64,000 nt of DNA from Arachis hypogaea. Lineage: Eukaryota > Streptophyta > Magnoliopsida > Fabales > Fabaceae. The stretch spans positions 72,435,649 to 72,499,648 of the forward strand of contig NC_092039.1 in assembly GCF_003086295.3 (NCBI RefSeq), in the 5' to 3' direction. Position 1 is the first letter of the stretch, and each line of letters starts with the position of its first letter. Both the position numbers and the translations under genes were made by a program. The notes under the pieces were generated by a model. The model had not been told where the DNA came from, did no database searches, and saw only the letters and a program-made list of their open reading frames with translations. Below, one piece after another: positions 36,293-47,294 of this stretch.

Positions 36293-37828
36293 ATGAATTC
36301 TCACCCCTCTCGCTTTGAGTTTGGTTCTAATTTTGTTGAAGGAGATAGAAACCACAGCAGGAATATGCATCAAGGTCAGACCAATCAAGGATGGATAGAG
36401 CCAAGAGGATCTAATCAACCCTTTAGGCAACAACACCATCCTAGATATCATGGACAAAGACCAGGCTACAATGCATCCCAAGCTGATAGATATGGTGGAC
36501 CACCTTGTAGCTACCAACAAGCCCCACCCTATGCTCAGAGATCATCCTTTCAACACAACCCCAACCCACCACACTCACAAGCCCCTTTCCGCCATTCACT
36601 TCCATATGACCCTAACCCTCAACCACCATACCAACCACCTTATGAGCCATACGACTCATATATAGAACCACCCCAATTCCAACCCAATTACTCACAAGAA
36701 CCACCACTTCAATATTCACCATCTCCATATCCATCAATCCAAGAGCATTATGATCCTACTTATGAAAACCGAGTGCATCAAGAGGCAAAGGATCGTCTCA
36801 AGGAAACAATGGATCGATTTCAGGCAACTACTCAACAATTGGGGCAAGTATTAATTCAATGGGCTATTAGACGCTTAAATATACAAGGCTCAGCTAGTGA
36901 AGAGCGTAGCATGAAGGAGATACCAGAAATCCCAGTGAACAAGACAGAGAATGAATTCGTACTAGAACAAGTAGAAGAAGCTGTCATTGTTCAAGAAGAA
37001 GAAGAAGTGGTTGAAAACTTAGGAGATGCAGAACCTCCATGGGAAAGACAAGACATAGAGCCTCCTTCCAAGACGGTTGAAATTGATGCTGAAGAGGGTG
37101 TACAACCTCCAAAGCATATCATAGTTGAAGACTTGGAAGAGGTTGATCAAGAGATGGAGATTCAAGAAGAAGAAGCACAACCTCCCATGCCCTTGGAAAG
37201 CAATGAAAAGGAGATTGAATTGAAAGAGAGCTACCAAGAAGAAGAGGTTGAAATTGAAGAAGTTTGCAAAGAGGTGGTAATTATCAGAGAAGAGCACAAG
37301 GGAGTGGAGCTTGCAATTTCATTAAAGATACCTCCCCCTAAGTCGCCATCATCCTTCACAACATTCAAGTGGGTAAAATTCATATCCCATAGCTTTCTAA
37401 TCCCACTTGAATATGGGCTACTGGAGACGGATGGTCAACTTAGAGCTCTTTGTGGCATCAAGAGTAAAAGGAAGATGGTCAGTGGTAAGAATTGTCCTGC
37501 AAGGTTCATTATGGTTGGAAGCTTTAAGTTTAAACGCAAAGGTTGGTATAGAGCTCAACTGAATGGGTCTAGGAAGCTGTATGGTCGCTATAGTGAGAAT
37601 TCAGATCACTTTTTACCCGGCTGGAAAAATGCAGATCAAGACAAAAACGGGTGTAAAAGTAAAGTTTGGGATCCTGGAATCTGTTCTGGCATTTGTCACA
37701 CCGGGAGCCTAAGAATCTGTTTGAAGCATCTTAAGGGCTTTACATGCTTAGTTTGGGACCCCGGAGGCTACTGGAAATATAAACATTGGTGGGGATTCCT
37801 GGATCAGTACAAGCATAAGCCACCATGA
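36293..37828 (+). CDS. Element E ORF: unknown 511-residue protein, intact
   Basis: I do not recognise a family. ATG at 36293 is the first in the internal region and aligns with that of C. Residues 1-150: Pro/Gln/Tyr/His-rich low complexity (PPYQPPYEPYDSYIEPPQF). About 165-205: amphipathic helix (EAKDRLKETMDRFQATTQQL). About 210-345: acidic, Glu-rich (VQEEEEVVENLGDAEPP). About 350-511: basic, aromatic C-terminus (TTFKWVKFISHSFLIPLEY ... DGQLRALCGIKSKRK ... NGSRKLYGR ... CLVWDPGGYWKYKHWWGF) conserved with C. No Cys-knuckle, protease or polymerase motif; no signal peptide. It takes the place of gag directly after the primer site. An intact 511-codon frame in an old nested element suggests selection for the protein. 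It could be a diverged gag or an accessory factor; unknown. Confidence 0.8.
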   Translation: MNSHPSRFEFGSNFVEGDRNHSRNMHQGQTNQGWIEPRGSNQPFRQQHHPRYHGQRPGYNASQADRYGGPPCSYQQAPPYAQRSSFQHNPNPPHSQAPFRHSLPYDPNPQPPYQPPYEPYDSYIEPPQFQPNYSQEPPLQYSPSPYPSIQEHYDPTYENRVHQEAKDRLKETMDRFQATTQQLGQVLIQWAIRRLNIQGSASEERSMKEIPEIPVNKTENEFVLEQVEEAVIVQEEEEVVENLGDAEPPWERQDIEPPSKTVEIDAEEGVQPPKHIIVEDLEEVDQEMEIQEEEAQPPMPLESNEKEIELKESYQEEEVEIEEVCKEVVIIREEHKGVELAISLKIPPPKSPSSFTTFKWVKFISHSFLIPLEYGLLETDGQLRALCGIKSKRKMVSGKNCPARFIMVGSFKFKRKGWYRAQLNGSRKLYGRYSENSDHFLPGWKNADQDKNGCKSKVWDPGICSGICHTGSLRICLKHLKGFTCLVWDPGGYWKYKHWWGFLDQYKHKPP

Positions 37829-38239
37829 TAGGAAGCTCATCAAATGTCCAACTTAAGGACATTAACTAAAAGTGCTAGGTGGGAGACAACCCACCATGGT
37901 ATGATCATCCTTTTTCATTTTTATTTAGTTTTATTTGTTTTTGAATTTTATTTTATTTTGTTATATTGAACCTGGAATTTTGCATCTCATTCACATTAAG
38001 CATTGCATTCTGCATTCTGCATTTTTCAGTTATTAAAAAAAAAATTTCGCTACGCGACGCGACCGCATCAACGATGCGTCCGCGTCGCAAGGGAAGAAGA
38101 GAAAAATAAAAACGAATAGAGAGTCACGCTGGAGCATGGCTGGAGGCATGCCAGTGGCACAAATCGACCCACGCGATCGCATCGCTGACGCGTCCGCGTC
38201 ACATGGGCATGATGGCCTCCCACGCGATCGCGTGACCCA
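37829..38239 (+). other. Element E post-ORF region: SL1 and start of GC array
   Basis: SL1 AAAAGTGCTA GGTGGG-AGACAA-CCCACC (hairpin 37878-37895, six perfect pairs), 50 nt after the ORF stop. Then AT-rich sequence, then CpG-rich units (GCGACCGCATC, ACGCGATCGCATC, CACGCGATCGCGTGACC) from 38047. The array is cut by F' at 38239. Confidence 0.8.
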
Positions 38240-40275
38240 TGATGACATGTCATCATATACCTATTTTTCTATGCTTTTTCATACAAGAAATTGATAATTT
38301 GTGCTTAAATATTGAATGCTTTTGTACTTAAATGATATATTTTCTTGATATTTTAATTTTATAAATCTTGTAGAAAATAAGAAGAAAAAGAAGCAAAGAA
38401 GCACAAAAAAAGAAGAAAAAAAGAGCTTTGGGGTACACTTTGAATTTGGGGTACACTTTGGAGCCTTAGGCCACGCTTTTAAAAGCGTGGCCCATGACCA
38501 AATCAAAGAAGGAAGCAGCCAGCACGCACACTGCCCTGCTCTTGCCAAGGGTAGGGCAGAATCGTGATGCAAAGTGAGGTTGGAAGCAAGAATTTTCGCT
38601 AAGGTAAAATTTGGGCGCTCACAGCATGACCATGCCTCCTTCAAAGGGCTATAACTTGAGCTACAGATGTCCAATTGATGTGCTTCCAGTTGTGTTGGAA
38701 AGCTGACATTCAGAGCTTTCCAACAATATATAGCAATCCATATTTGGCGTACAATTCAGGCAGGAACGAAAGGCATTTTTAAGGGCCATGAGGAAGCAAG
38801 AAACTAGGCCTTACTTTGGTGCCAAGAAAACCAAGGAAAAGAAGTAGCGTGTGCATCCACCAAGTTTCGAACTTGGAACTTCACTTTTGGAAACACTGCC
38901 CTGCCCTCCGCGAGGGCAGGGCAGCATTTTGGTGATGCACACACACGCACCATTCTGGCGCACCAAGGGAAGGCTCGGCAGCATCATTCTGGCGCACAGG
39001 CATCACTCGGCAGCACCAACAGCACGCACGGGCACCATTCTGGCGCACCAAAAAGTTCTGCCCTGCCCTCCGCGAGGGCAGGGCAGCATCCTGCAGCACC
39101 AACACGCACCACACGCACGCACGAGGGCCACACACACCATTTTCTGCCCTGCCCTCCACAAGGGCAGGGCAGCCTCCTGGGAGCAACATGGGCCAAAATT
39201 CAACCAAAATTTTATTTAAATTCAATTCCTCTCCAAATTGAATCAAGGCCAACCAAACCCATTTCTCCTCAGCAAGCAAAGCCCACATCATCACTCAAAG
39301 GCACATGGATCAATTAAATTAGGATTTTCATTTTTGTAATTTGTTTTAATTTCATTTTCATTTTATTTTGTAAAGCCTATATAAGGCATCATTTCCATCT
39401 TTGTGGGGAGGCGGCTCCATTAGAAAGCTCTCTTAGTTTTCATTTTCGTTTTGGATCTTGGGTGGAGAATTGAAGAACTTCTGTTTCAATTCCACCTTGA
39501 GATCTCTTGTTAATCTTTCTGCATAATTCAAAATTCATTTGCTGTTTTAAATCTTCTTTTTCTGCAACTTTAGCTTTTCTGTTTTGGATCTTGAATTGAG
39601 GTTGAAGAGCTCCATTGATTCAAATTCTAAGAATCATCTTCCACTCTTCCTCTCAATTGATCTAAGGATTGGGTTTTAATCTTCTCTGCTATTTTTAAAC
39701 CTCAGTTTCTTTTGCAATATATTTTCTGACTGAGCAAAGGAGAATTGAGATCCAGATTTGCTTCTTGATTTCATTGCTCTTCTTGGACCCTCAAATCCTT
39801 TTTTAGATTTTACAATTGAGCTAAGTTTCTTTCTGTCTTGTTCTTCAAGCAATTTTTCATCTCTGTTTGAATCTGCTGCACTTACTTCATCTTTTACTTC
39901 TTTGCTTGATTGCATTTTACATTTTCTTATTGAAGTTTTAAATTTCCTGCACCCAATCCCCTTTACATTTCCTACAATTTACATTTCTTGTCATTTAAAT
40001 TTCTGCAATTTACATTGCTTGTTCTTTAAGCTTCCTGCCTATTTACATTCTGTCATTTACAATTCTTGTCAATTTACTTTCTGTTGGCTACACTTCATCC
40101 AAATTTACTTCAATGTTAGCTTGACTAAACTAATCACCCACTAAAATTGCTTGATCCATCAATCCCTGTGGGATCGACCTCACTCTAAGTGAGTTATTAC
40201 TACTTGATGCGACCCGGTACACTTGCCGGTTGGATTTGTGTGTTGGAAATTCATTTTTTCCACAAAACACCATCA
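38240..40275 (+). mobile_element. Solo LTR F' inserted in element E
   Basis: 2,036 bp, starts TGATGACATGTC, ends CACCATCA, TSD ACCCA (38235-38239 and 40276-40280). Same family as the F LTRs at 45195 and 50125. It holds a perfect 24-bp palindrome (38469-38492, arms GGCCACGCTTTT) and four CTGCCCTGCCCTC/GAGGGCAGGGCAG inverted repeats (about 38531, 38897, 39059, 39147). Also U3 hairpin GTTGGAAAGCT/AGCTTTCCAAC (38694-38724), TATA-like TATATAAGG (39380) and U5 hairpin CTCACT-CTA-AGTGAG (40179-40193). Its frames are non-coding. Confidence 0.96.
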
Positions 40276-42203
40276 ACCCACGCGGCCGCGTGCCCTGATT
40301 TTCGACGTCAAAAAGGTGCATGGCCGAAAGTTGTGCTGGAATTGGGCTGGACTCGTGCTAGAAGCCCAAGCCCTCCCACGCGACCGCGTGCCCCACGCGG
40401 CCGCATCGTTTTCCAAAAATGGCCATCCATGCGACTGCGTCACCCACGCGATCGCGTCACCCCAATTTTGGCAAATAAATTAATTTGAACAGAGAGTCGT
40501 GCAAGCGCGAGGCTGCACTCGCGCCAGAAGCATCACATGGGTCACGCGACCGCGTGACCGACGTGACCGCGTCCCCTTACTTAAAGCGCAATCACGCAAA
40601 CGCGTGCCCCACGCGTCCGCATCGCCTGCGCTGCACAACATATCCCAATTTGCCAAATATCTTATCTCTTCTTCCCCAATCCTAATTTTTTCCCTCCCTC
40701 CTTTCTTCCTTACTTCTTCTTCCATTCTTTCCCTTCTAATTCTTCTTATTTTTCTTTTTATTTTATTTTAATTCATTTGCATACTTTCATTCATTGCATT
40801 ATTTTCGTTGGTGTTAGAAATTTATTTGGGTAATTATTTACCATATTTTGCTTGTGGATTATTAAGGGAATTGTTTGACAATTATATTAATTTTTAAAGG
40901 GTTGCTTGCATGTTCAATTTAATACTTTCAAATAGATTATTTTCCGTGCATGCTATGTGTTTGTGAAAACGTCCGTATGGCATTGTGCACTATTTTTAAG
41001 ATTTCTTTTAATCTACTACTATAAATGCCTGCTTTTCACAAATTCCCTTTACTATTTTATTAATTAAATATAATTGTTAATACAAACGTTATTGTTAGTT
41101 TCTCACGACTAACAATACATTAAAAGCTTTTGATGCTTGATCTATGCTACTCATGCCCTTGCCGGCATGCTAATAAACATCTTGCATCCAATACTTCTCA
41201 TGCCTTGCTATATTTCCATTGATGAACTGATCACATGGAATCGCAACCATGTCTTTCATTCACTATTTCTTTTGCTTGGCATGATTATCACTCGTACCGC
41301 CCTCCTCTTTGCTCTACCCCTTTGACTTCATGTGCCTTTCTCTTCTCTCTTTTTCAGGCTGGCCACCAAAATGGGTAAAGAGAAAACCTCTACAAGAAAG
41401 CACCAGCTGAGGAACCACAACCCCCGTTCACCTGCACATCTCAGCATGCACCGAGGACGGTGCAATATTTAAGTGTGGGGAGGTCGATACCGATCTCCAT
41501 GGGTTAGTACTTTCTTGTCTCAACACCAATGTTTAAACTTTCTTTGTAGATTAGTTGTTGCATTTGCATGTTTAATTATTTTTGTGCATATTTTACTACT
41601 TGGTTAAAGTAATATTCTTCTTTTTCAAAGAAATTCTTATAGTATTTCACTAATTTTAATAAAACTTTTTGAAAAACTTGTTTGAAGAAATATTATTTTG
41701 GAACATAGTTTAGAGCTCGAACACAAAACCAGTGAGATTTTGAGCCTATTTGATTGGTTGCATTTTATCAACCAATATTTTATTTCTGGTGTGTGTTTTT
41801 CTCTCTAAAATTGTGATCTCTGTCTTGCTTAATTCTATATTTCCATTATTTGATGTATGCATGAACTTACATGATTGAGGCCTTTGTTTCACTAAGCTTA
41901 CATACCCATATGGCCTTACCTTTCATTATCCCTTGCAAACCAATGTTGAGCCTATTTTACCCCTTTATTCTTTACTTTAGCACATCATTAACTCTAAGCG
42001 AAAAACAATAATGTCTTTAATTTGAATCCTTGGTTAGCTTAGATTAGTGAGAATGCTTATGAATTAAGTGTGGGGAAGAGTTGGTTTGGAAACATCTGGT
42101 TTGAGAATTGAGTATGCTAGAATTTTCTGAAAATGTGAAAGAAATGTTTAGGACATGTTCATGCATTCAATAAATTAATCATATGCATTGAGAAAAACAA
42201 AAG

Positions 42204-42242
<39 letters not shown>

Positions 42243-42910
42243 AGAGAGCAAAATAAGTGAAAGGGGACAAAATGCCCCAAAGTAAGCGGTGAAAGCAATG
42301 CATATGAGTTACACTTGAAATTAGAATGCATGAATATGTGGAAAACATGGTTAATGGATGGTTAGATGTTGTATTGTGATTACATGGATTGTTTAAGTTA
42401 GGTGGGAAAGTTTAAGTTAATTAAGGATTCAGATTTTAGTCCACTTGGCCAAACACAATCCTACCTTGACCCTAACCCCATTACAACCCTTAAAAGACCT
42501 CTTGATATGTGTATTTATGCATTAAATTTATGTTGATTGTTAAATGAAGAGCAAGCCTTAGAAAGCAAGGTTAGTAGAGAATTGAGAGAATCGAACCTAA
42601 AATACTTCAGTGATTAGAGTGATATACACTACTAAGTGAGGGTTCGATGCTCGATTCTTTGTTCCCGGCTTTCATGAGCTATTTTCTTCTACAAGTCTAT
42701 TTGTACTTTATTTTTATGATTTGAATTAGTGAAATCCAGTTCATATTTATTCTTGGGGATTTATTTACTTTTAACCAAGTAAGTAGAAACATTTTTTATT
42801 TAGTTGCATTCATAGGTTGCATCTCATGCATTCTACCATTCATCTTCATTTCTTTATAGTTTCTCTTGAGCTTAGCATGAGGACATGCTATTGTTTAAGT
42901 GTGGGGAGGT
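40276..42910 (+). other. Element E 3' noncoding region
   Basis: The GC array resumes (40276-40630; CACGCGACCGCGTG-type units), then AT-rich sequence. SL2 TGCACCG-AGGA-CGGTGCA (41447-41464) is followed by TTTAAGTGTGGGGAGGTCG. A further AATTAAGTGTGGGGAAG copy lies at 42062-42078. A TA microsatellite (42207-42236) is followed by GGGACAAAATGCCCC (42267-42281). The terminal hairpin TAGCATG-AGGA-CATGCTA (42873-42890) and TTTAAGTGTGGGGAGGT abut the LTR. No gene seen. Confidence 0.8.
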
Positions 42911-44348
42911 TGATAAACCCATATTTTACGGTTTATCTTGTGCTTAATTGAGTGGATTTTATCAACTCTTCACCCACTTATTCATACTATTTGCATGGTT
43001 TGTATTTGCCTTCCTAATTATGTGCTTTGATTGAAAACATGCTTGTTTGACCTTAATTTTATTAATATTAATTCTCCCCTTATACCATTAGATGCCTTGA
43101 TATGTGTGTTAAGTGTTTTCAGAGATTACAAGGCAGGAATGGCTCAGAGGATGGAAAGGAAGCATGCAAAAGTGGAAGGAATACAAGAAGTTGGAGAAAC
43201 TGCTAAGCTGTCCAGCCTGACCTCTTCGCACTCAAACAGTGATAACTTTAGCTACAGAGGTCCAAACGACGCGGTTCCAATTGCGTTGGAAAGCTAACGT
43301 CCGGGGCTTGGGCTTCGATTTAATATATAATATGCCATAGTGGCCCTGACGCTAGGCAACGCGACCACGTGCTCCATGCGGCCGCGTCGCAAGTGACAAA
43401 AATCAGCGAAGTTAAATTCGCAACCAGCGAATTCTGGGCTGTTTCTGACCCAGTTCTCGGCCCAAAAAACACAGATTAGAGGCTATAAAGTGGGGGAATG
43501 CATCCATTCATTATCATTCACTCATAATTCACTTCTCATGATTTAGATTAGTTTTGAGAGAGGTTCTCTCCTATCTCTCTTAGGATTAGGACTTCTCTTA
43601 GTTTTAGGAGTAACTCTCAATCCCAGGTTCTTTATTTTATTATTTTATTTTAGTTTGTTAATGTTGGTTTACGAACTCCATGTTAGAATTTATTTCTTAA
43701 TTAATGTTATTTGAGGTATTCCAATTCATGATTGCTTTCTTTTATTTACATGATTACTGCTCTCCATCTGAAGACATTTTTTATTCATTAAATTTACTAT
43801 TTTCTTCCTTTTGGCTTTGGTTAAGTAATTGGTAACGCTTGAGCTGTCAATAAAGCAGTGATTGAAATTAGGAGTTGCTCCAATAACTCTAGTCTTTCCA
43901 TCGGAATTGACTAGGACCTGAGGATTAAGCTAATTAATCCATTTGATCTACCTTCATAGTTAGAGGTTAACAAAGTGAGATTAAAATCCAAATTTCATCA
44001 CTGTTGACAAGGATAGGACCTCCAATTCTTATACCTTGCCAAGAGATTTTATTATTATTATTTTATGTTACTTGCCATTCAACATACTGCTCCCTTAATT
44101 TCTGAAAACCTTACCACTACTTTCTCAAACCCCCAAATTTACAAACTCATAACCAATAATAAGAACATACCTCCCTGCAATTCCTTGAGAAGACGACCCG
44201 AGGTTTAATACTCGATTATCAATTTTAAAGGGGTTTGTTACTTGTGACAACCAAAACTTTGTACTAAGGGATTTTTGTCGGTTTAGAGACTATATCTACA
44301 ACGCGACTGTTTTTATGAAATTCTTTACTGGCAAAAATCCTAACGTCA
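42911..44348 (+). repeat. 3' LTR of element E
   Basis: 1,438 bp, nearly identical to 34743-36175, with a short insertion (GGGCTT) near 43308 and scattered substitutions. TSD ATGCT follows. Confidence 0.96.
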
Positions 44349-44353
44349 ATGCT

Positions 44354-45194
44354 AATCAAGAGAAATACAGGTCAAATCTGAAAAATCAAGGTGCAGCAAT
44401 CTCAAATTTGGAGGCACAAGTGGGGATTTTGTCAAAGCAAATCCCACTTCCCACACACATATTTCCCAGCGATACCATGGCTAACCCAAGAGGGGAATGT
44501 AAAGCCATAACTCTAAGAAGTAGGAAGGTTGTAGAGGAAGGAACCCCAAGCAAAGATAATCATGAAGAGGTTGCATCAAAGCATGGGAACGAGGATGAAG
44601 GGGAGATCCCAACTTCACCCCAACCAAAACCAGTCTAGAAGCCCTATGTGCCAAAGGCACCATACCCACAAAGGCTAAGAAAAGATAGGAAGGATGGCCA
44701 GTTCTCTAAGTTCCTAGAGATCTTCAAGAAGCTCCAAATCAACATACCATTTACTGAGGCATTAGAACAAATGTCACTCTATGCCAAGTTCTTAAAGGAG
44801 CTTATAACCAAAAAGAGGAACTAGGAGGCAAAGGAAACCATAGTATTGATTGAAAAATACAGCTCCATCATACAAAAGAAGCTATTTCAAAAGCTGAAAG
44901 ACCCAGGGAGTTTTCAAATTCTCTGTATCATAGGGGACATCACTATTGAGAAAGCTTTGTGTGATTTGGGAGCTAGCATAAATCTTATGTCCCTAACCAT
45001 GATGAGAAGGATGAAGATTGAGGAAGCCAAGCCAACAAGAATGGCACTCCAATTGGCTGACAGAACATTTAAGTTTCCACATAGGGTGGTAGAAGACTTG
45101 CTAGTGAAAGTGGGAGAATTCATCTTCCCTGCTGATTTCGTTGTGTTGGACATGGAAGAAGAGGCCAACACGTCAATCATCCTAGGAAGACCAT
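44354..45194 (+). pseudogene. Element D gag-protease (middle part)
   Basis: Continues D in frame from 34742: NQEKYRSNLKNQGAAISNLE, MANPRGECKAITLRSRK, TAG at 44636-44638, KAPYPQRLRKDRKDGQFSKF, TAG at 44822-44824 (Trp in relatives: KKRN-W-EAKE). Then protease: KDPGSFQILCIIGDITIEKA, CDLGASINLMS (active site, DLG variant), ADFVVLDMEE, SIILGRP. F interrupts between Pro and Phe of the conserved GRPFLAT. Confidence 0.93.
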
Positions 45195-47097
45195 TGATGA
45201 CATGTCATCGTATACCTATTTTTCTATGCTTTTTCATACAAGAAATTGATGATTTGTGCTTAAATATTGAATGCTTTTGTACTTAAATGATATATTTTCT
45301 TGATATTTTAATTTTATAAATCTTGTAGGAAATAAGAAGAAAAAGAAGCAAAGAAGCACAAAAAAGAAGAAAAAAAGAGCTTTGGGTACACTTTGAAGTT
45401 GGGGTACACTTTGGAGCCTTAGGCCATGCTTTTAAAAGCGTGGCCCATGACCAAAAGAAAGAAAGAAGCAGCCAGCACGCACACTGCCCTGCTCTTGCCA
45501 AGGGCAGGGCAGAATCGTGATGCAAAGTGAGGTTGGAAGCAAGAATTTTCGCTAAGTTAAAATCTGGCCGCACACAGCATGACCATGCCTACTTCAAAGG
45601 GCTATAACTTGAGCTACAGACGTCCAATTGATGTGCTTTCAGTTGCGTTGGAAAGCTGACATTCAGAGCTTTCCAACGATATATAGCAATCCATATTTGG
45701 CGTACAATTGAGGCAGGAACGAAAGGCATCTTTAAGGGCCAAAAATAAGCAAAAATAAACCAAGGAAAAGAAGTAGCGTGTGCATCCACCAAGTCTCGAA
45801 CACGGAGCTTCATTTTTGGAAACACTGCCCTGCCCTCCGCGAGGGCAGGGCAGCATTTTGTTGTGGCACGGCCAGCACACCAAACTGGCGCACCAAGGCA
45901 TCCTTCGGCAGCACCAGCAGCACGCATAAGCACCAAATTGGCGCACCAGATTTTTCTATCCTGCCCTCCGCGAGGGCAGGGCAGCATCCTGCGCATTAAG
46001 CTCGCACGCCACGCCCGCACCATGGCCGCACGCACCAAATCCTGCCCTGCCCTCCACAAGGGCAGGGCAGCCTCCTGGGAGCAACATATGGGCCAACTTT
46101 CATATAAATTCAATTCCTCACCAAATTAAATCAAGGCCATCCAAGACCCATTTTCCCTCAAATCCAAAGCAAGCAAAGCCCACTCAACATGACTCAAAGG
46201 CACACAGAGAAGCTAGATTAGGAATTTCATTTTGTGAATTTGTTTTTAATTTCAATTTCATTTTATTTTCATTTTGTAAAAAGCCTATATAAAGGCATCA
46301 CTCTCATTTCAAAAGGGGAGCTCCATTAGAAAAGGGGCTAGCACACTAGGGAGTATTAGGATTTGAGAGCTCTCTCTCTTAGTTTTGATTGCTGTTTTGG
46401 AATTTTGGATTGGGAAGGAAGGAATTCTGTTTCATTCCTGATTTGCGATTCATCTTGTTCTCTTACTGCATAACTCAATTTTCATTTGCTGTTTTAAATC
46501 TTCTTCTTCTGCAATCTATTCTTTTAATTTTCTGCAACTTCTCTCTTGTTGGATCAAGGAAGGACTTGAGATCTAGACTTGTTTTCTAGTCTCTTCCACT
46601 CCTGAGATCTTCAACATCCTTTTAATTGCTGCAAATTAAGCATTGCTTTTCTGTTTTTAAATTCTTCAAGGCATTTTACTCTTTTGCTTAAGATCTACTG
46701 CAATTCAATTCATCTTTAGTTCTTCTGTTTATTGCAATTTATTTTCTCTTGTTTAATTTCTGAAATTCCAGCACCCACTCTCCTTTATATTTGATGCAAT
46801 TTATATTTCTTGTCATTTAAGATTCTTGCAATTTACATTTCTTGCTCTTTAAGTTACTTGCCAATTTACATTTTGCAACTTTAAATTCATTGTCATTTAC
46901 TTTCTGTTAGCTACAATTTCACACAATTCACTCAATGTTAGCTTGACTAAACTAATCACCCACTAAAATTGCTTGATCCATCAATCCCTGTGGGATCGAT
47001 CTCACTCTAAGTGAGTTATTACTACTTGATGCGACCCGGTACACTTGCCGGTTGGATATGTGTGTTGGAAATTCATTTTTCCACAAAAACACCATCA
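45195..47097 (+). repeat. 5' LTR of element F
   Basis: Contains the 24-bp palindrome with one mismatch (45422-45445), four GC inverted repeats including the 29-bp 45825-45853 (13-bp arms), the U3 hairpin near 45645, TATATAAA at 46286-46293, and the U5 hairpin near 47000. Frames such as 45589-46113 are products of the palindromes. Confidence 0.96.
46286..46293 (+). promoter_or_regulatory. Probable TATA box of F 5' LTR
   Basis: TATATAAA within GCCTATATAAAGGC, the conserved position among F-family LTRs (F' 39378-39388). Confidence 0.6.
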
Positions 47098-47294
47098 AGT
47101 TTTTGGCGCCGTTGCCGGGGATTGATTAGATCAACAATAATTAAGTGGGTGAGAAGTCTAGATCAAGCATTTTCTTTATTTTTGTTCTCTGTTCTAAGTT
47201 GAAACCAAGGTGTTTGAGTTATTGCCTCACTAAGGAATTCATCTTTGAGATATGAATTTCAATTTCCCTTGGTGTTGTGTTTTACAAAATTTAA
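47098..47294 (+). other. Element F primer site and leader
   Basis: TGGCGCCGTTGCCGGGG at 47104-47120, a perfect match to the tRNA-Asp 3' end, then about 175 bp of leader without an ORF. Confidence 0.93.

Larger units (their letters stand above)
34743..44348 (+). mobile_element. Element E: non-autonomous LTR retrotransposon with a novel intact ORF
   Basis: TSD ATGCT (34738-34742 and 44349-44353). LTRs 34743-36175 and 42911-44348, starting TGATAAACCC and ending AACGTCA. Internal order: primer site, 511-codon ORF, SL1, GC array (interrupted by solo LTR F'), SL2, noncoding region, polypurine motif. No gag or pol. Without F' it is about 7.6 kb. Its ORF is the best preserved of the novel proteins here. 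Confidence 0.96.
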
